From assembly GCA_000711775.1 (NCBI GenBank), contig ARYC01002090.1, forward strand, positions 1 through 64,000: a stretch of DNA of 64,000 nt, written 5' to 3'. The position numbers were made by a program, and so were the translations under genes. The first letter of the stretch is position 1. The number at the start of each line of letters is the position of its first letter. The stretch is from Oxytricha trifallax. Its lineage: Eukaryota > Ciliophora > Spirotrichea > Sporadotrichida > Oxytrichidae. Under the pieces are notes generated by a model. The model made no database searches. It was not told where the DNA came from and saw only the letters and a program-made list of their open reading frames with translations. Of the stretch, positions 62,730-64,000 are shown piece by piece.

Positions 62730-63290
62730 CTTGCTTCCTCTTTCTAGAAATGTTAATGAAATATAAAATTATGGATATCCATTCTAAGTTTATTAAAATC
62801 TTAATACTAAATAGGGAGGACCTACTGGAGGTCAACCTTGAAAAGATATGCGAGAAGCATTGAAAAACTTCCTCCAAGTTTCACAGATTGATTTCCATTT
62901 TAATCAATCTATCTCCATTAAATTGCTCCTAATAATGTTTAACTATTTTAGGAGGTCCTCCAAATTAAGTTCAAACTTTATTAGGAGTTAAATTTTAAGG
63001 TTAAAACTTAATTAGGAGCATATTAAATTTAAAAATGTTTAATAACTTTACCTCCAAATTAAGTTCAAACTTGATTTGGAGGACCTCCTAGAGAAACAAA
63101 ACTTCATTAGGAGTATTTTAATTTACTAAAACGAATAAAATTATCATAAAATATGTCAACTTACAGTCTTTTATGGTTAGTTAATTTTCTAACCTCTCAG
63201 CAAAAAATCTACCAGAGTGTCTTATACTCGACTATTAAAGTTTATCAAGGTATATTTTATCATTATTATAATAAAATATATCAGCAAACT
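62730..63290. repeat. Divergent spacer with AGGAGGTCCTCC-type repeats
   Basis: Between the 22-kDa and zinc-finger genes. GGAGGTC/GACCTCC, AAATTAAGTTCAAACTT and TTAGGAG occur several times in both orientations at about 62810-63120 and could form hairpins or serve as regulatory sites. Confidence 0.5.
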
Positions 63291-63293
63291 AAA

Positions 63294-64000
63294 ATGAGCG
63301 CTAACCTTCTGAGAAGAGACGCATTACTTGGGTAAAATCAATCAAAATTTCATTCCAGCAACCAAAAAAAGTAGAGACCAGAGACGCTTGTACTCAGTGG
63401 GAGCCTACTTATGACAACTTTGACCAGTCTAGCTTTGAGATTTAAATATAAGTTAAGCAAGATGTTATAAAAGAAGCTGTGAAAATTGAGGAGGAGGTTA
63501 AACAACACGCCATAGAGCATTAATAAATTCCAGCAAAAGTTGACTATTAATGCAAAGAATGAAATAAAGTTCCCTTACAAGTCGACTTATAAAAGACACT
63601 TGAGAGATATACAAAACGATATGCCAAGATTATATCTCAAGCATTAAAAGAAAGATGGGAAGTATGTCTGTGAGTTCTGTGAGAAGCCATATTCTAATAC
63701 TAGAGACCTCAAAGTGCACTTAAAGAAAAAGCACAATCAAAGTTTTGTCTTTATTCATGAACCTACAGGGAATAGATTCCTCTAAAAGAGAAGATCAAGA
63801 AACCCAGTGGAGTCTCTAAAAGTTGAAGTCTAGAAGTAAGTAAAATGAAGAAAGCAGTCAAGAACTTTCCAGTCTCTGAGATCAATAAAATCATGGTTAA
63901 AATAGAGGCAATGAAGATTCCCATATTAAAAATTATTGACTTAGATTCTTGCCTAGAAAGCTACCTCACTCTTGAAGATAAAATAGAGAAGAGAGTCATT
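63294..64000 (+). pseudogene. 5' part of TBE 57-kDa zinc-finger/kinase gene
   Basis: Probable ATG 63294 (MSANLLRRDALLG). The frame shifts at an A7 run near 63364-63370 to one containing DACTQWEPTYDNFD. A TGA occurs near 63560, and another shift at about 63650 leads to the C2H2 finger YVCEFCEKPYSNTRDLKVHL (63663-63722) with both Cys and both His present. A further shift near 63840 leads to MKKAVKNFPVSEI...IPILKIIDL, which matches LPASEI...LPILKIIDL in element A. The kinase part is beyond the window. Frame breaks lie at A-runs, so read errors are an alternative to decay. Confidence 0.75.

Overview
The window looks like germline (micronuclear) DNA of a spirotrich ciliate of the Oxytricha/Stylonychia type. 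Four things support this. (1) Long reading frames are open only if TAA and TAG are read as Gln and TGA is the only stop; one frame runs about 870 codons this way. (2) The DNA is very AT-rich, with a few GC-richer gene islands. (3) Introns are tiny (about 26-59 nt, GT...AG). (4) Identical 110-bp inverted copies of a terminal repeat tipped with C4A4-type telomere-like sequence lie at 1143-1252 and 60745-60854, next to genes matching the three-gene layout known for the TBE (telomere-bearing element) transposons: 42-kDa transposase, 22-kDa protein, 57-kDa zinc-finger/kinase protein. I cannot prove the species.

Layout. 1-1252 is the right end of a decayed TBE (zinc finger and kinase end, then its terminal repeat). 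60745-64000 is the left end of a second TBE in the same orientation (terminal repeat, Tc1/mariner-type transposase, convergent 22-kDa gene, start of the zinc-finger gene). The 59.5 kb between them holds other mobile DNA. The best preserved part is a gene island at 8.6-17.04 kb with four genes: an 873-aa orphan protein (+), a homologue of the TBE 22-kDa protein with two introns (-), a DD34E transposase with about three small introns (+), and a 748-aa protein joining a chromodomain to a Josephin-like cysteine protease domain (+). A degenerate relative lies at 42.5-48.2 kb in the same gene order, interrupted by AT-rich sequence and a 415-bp fold-back element.

Smaller elements fill the rest: two 415-bp fold-back elements with TA flanks (39.8 and 46.7 kb) plus a half copy (4.6 kb); a 2.2-kb element with about 270-bp near-perfect inverted repeats and a 92-aa ORF (21.7-23.9 kb); two inverted 200-bp GC-richer repeats 8 kb apart (30.9 and 39.1 kb); fold-back elements at 27.9, 30.2 and 52.0 kb; and a gene resembling a C48/Ulp1 protease (56.7-57.6 kb) with a decayed relative at 7.1-7.8 kb. 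No rRNA, CRISPR or convincing tRNA was seen. No macronuclear gene segment could be assigned, although coding-like stretches at 27.0-29.1 and 52.8-54.0 kb are candidates.

How the genes may work together: transposases of the 42-kDa class cut and join element ends. The chromodomain could steer integration to modified histones, and the Josephin-like domain could edit ubiquitin marks. These roles are inferences from domains. All homologies were judged by eye; no search was run.
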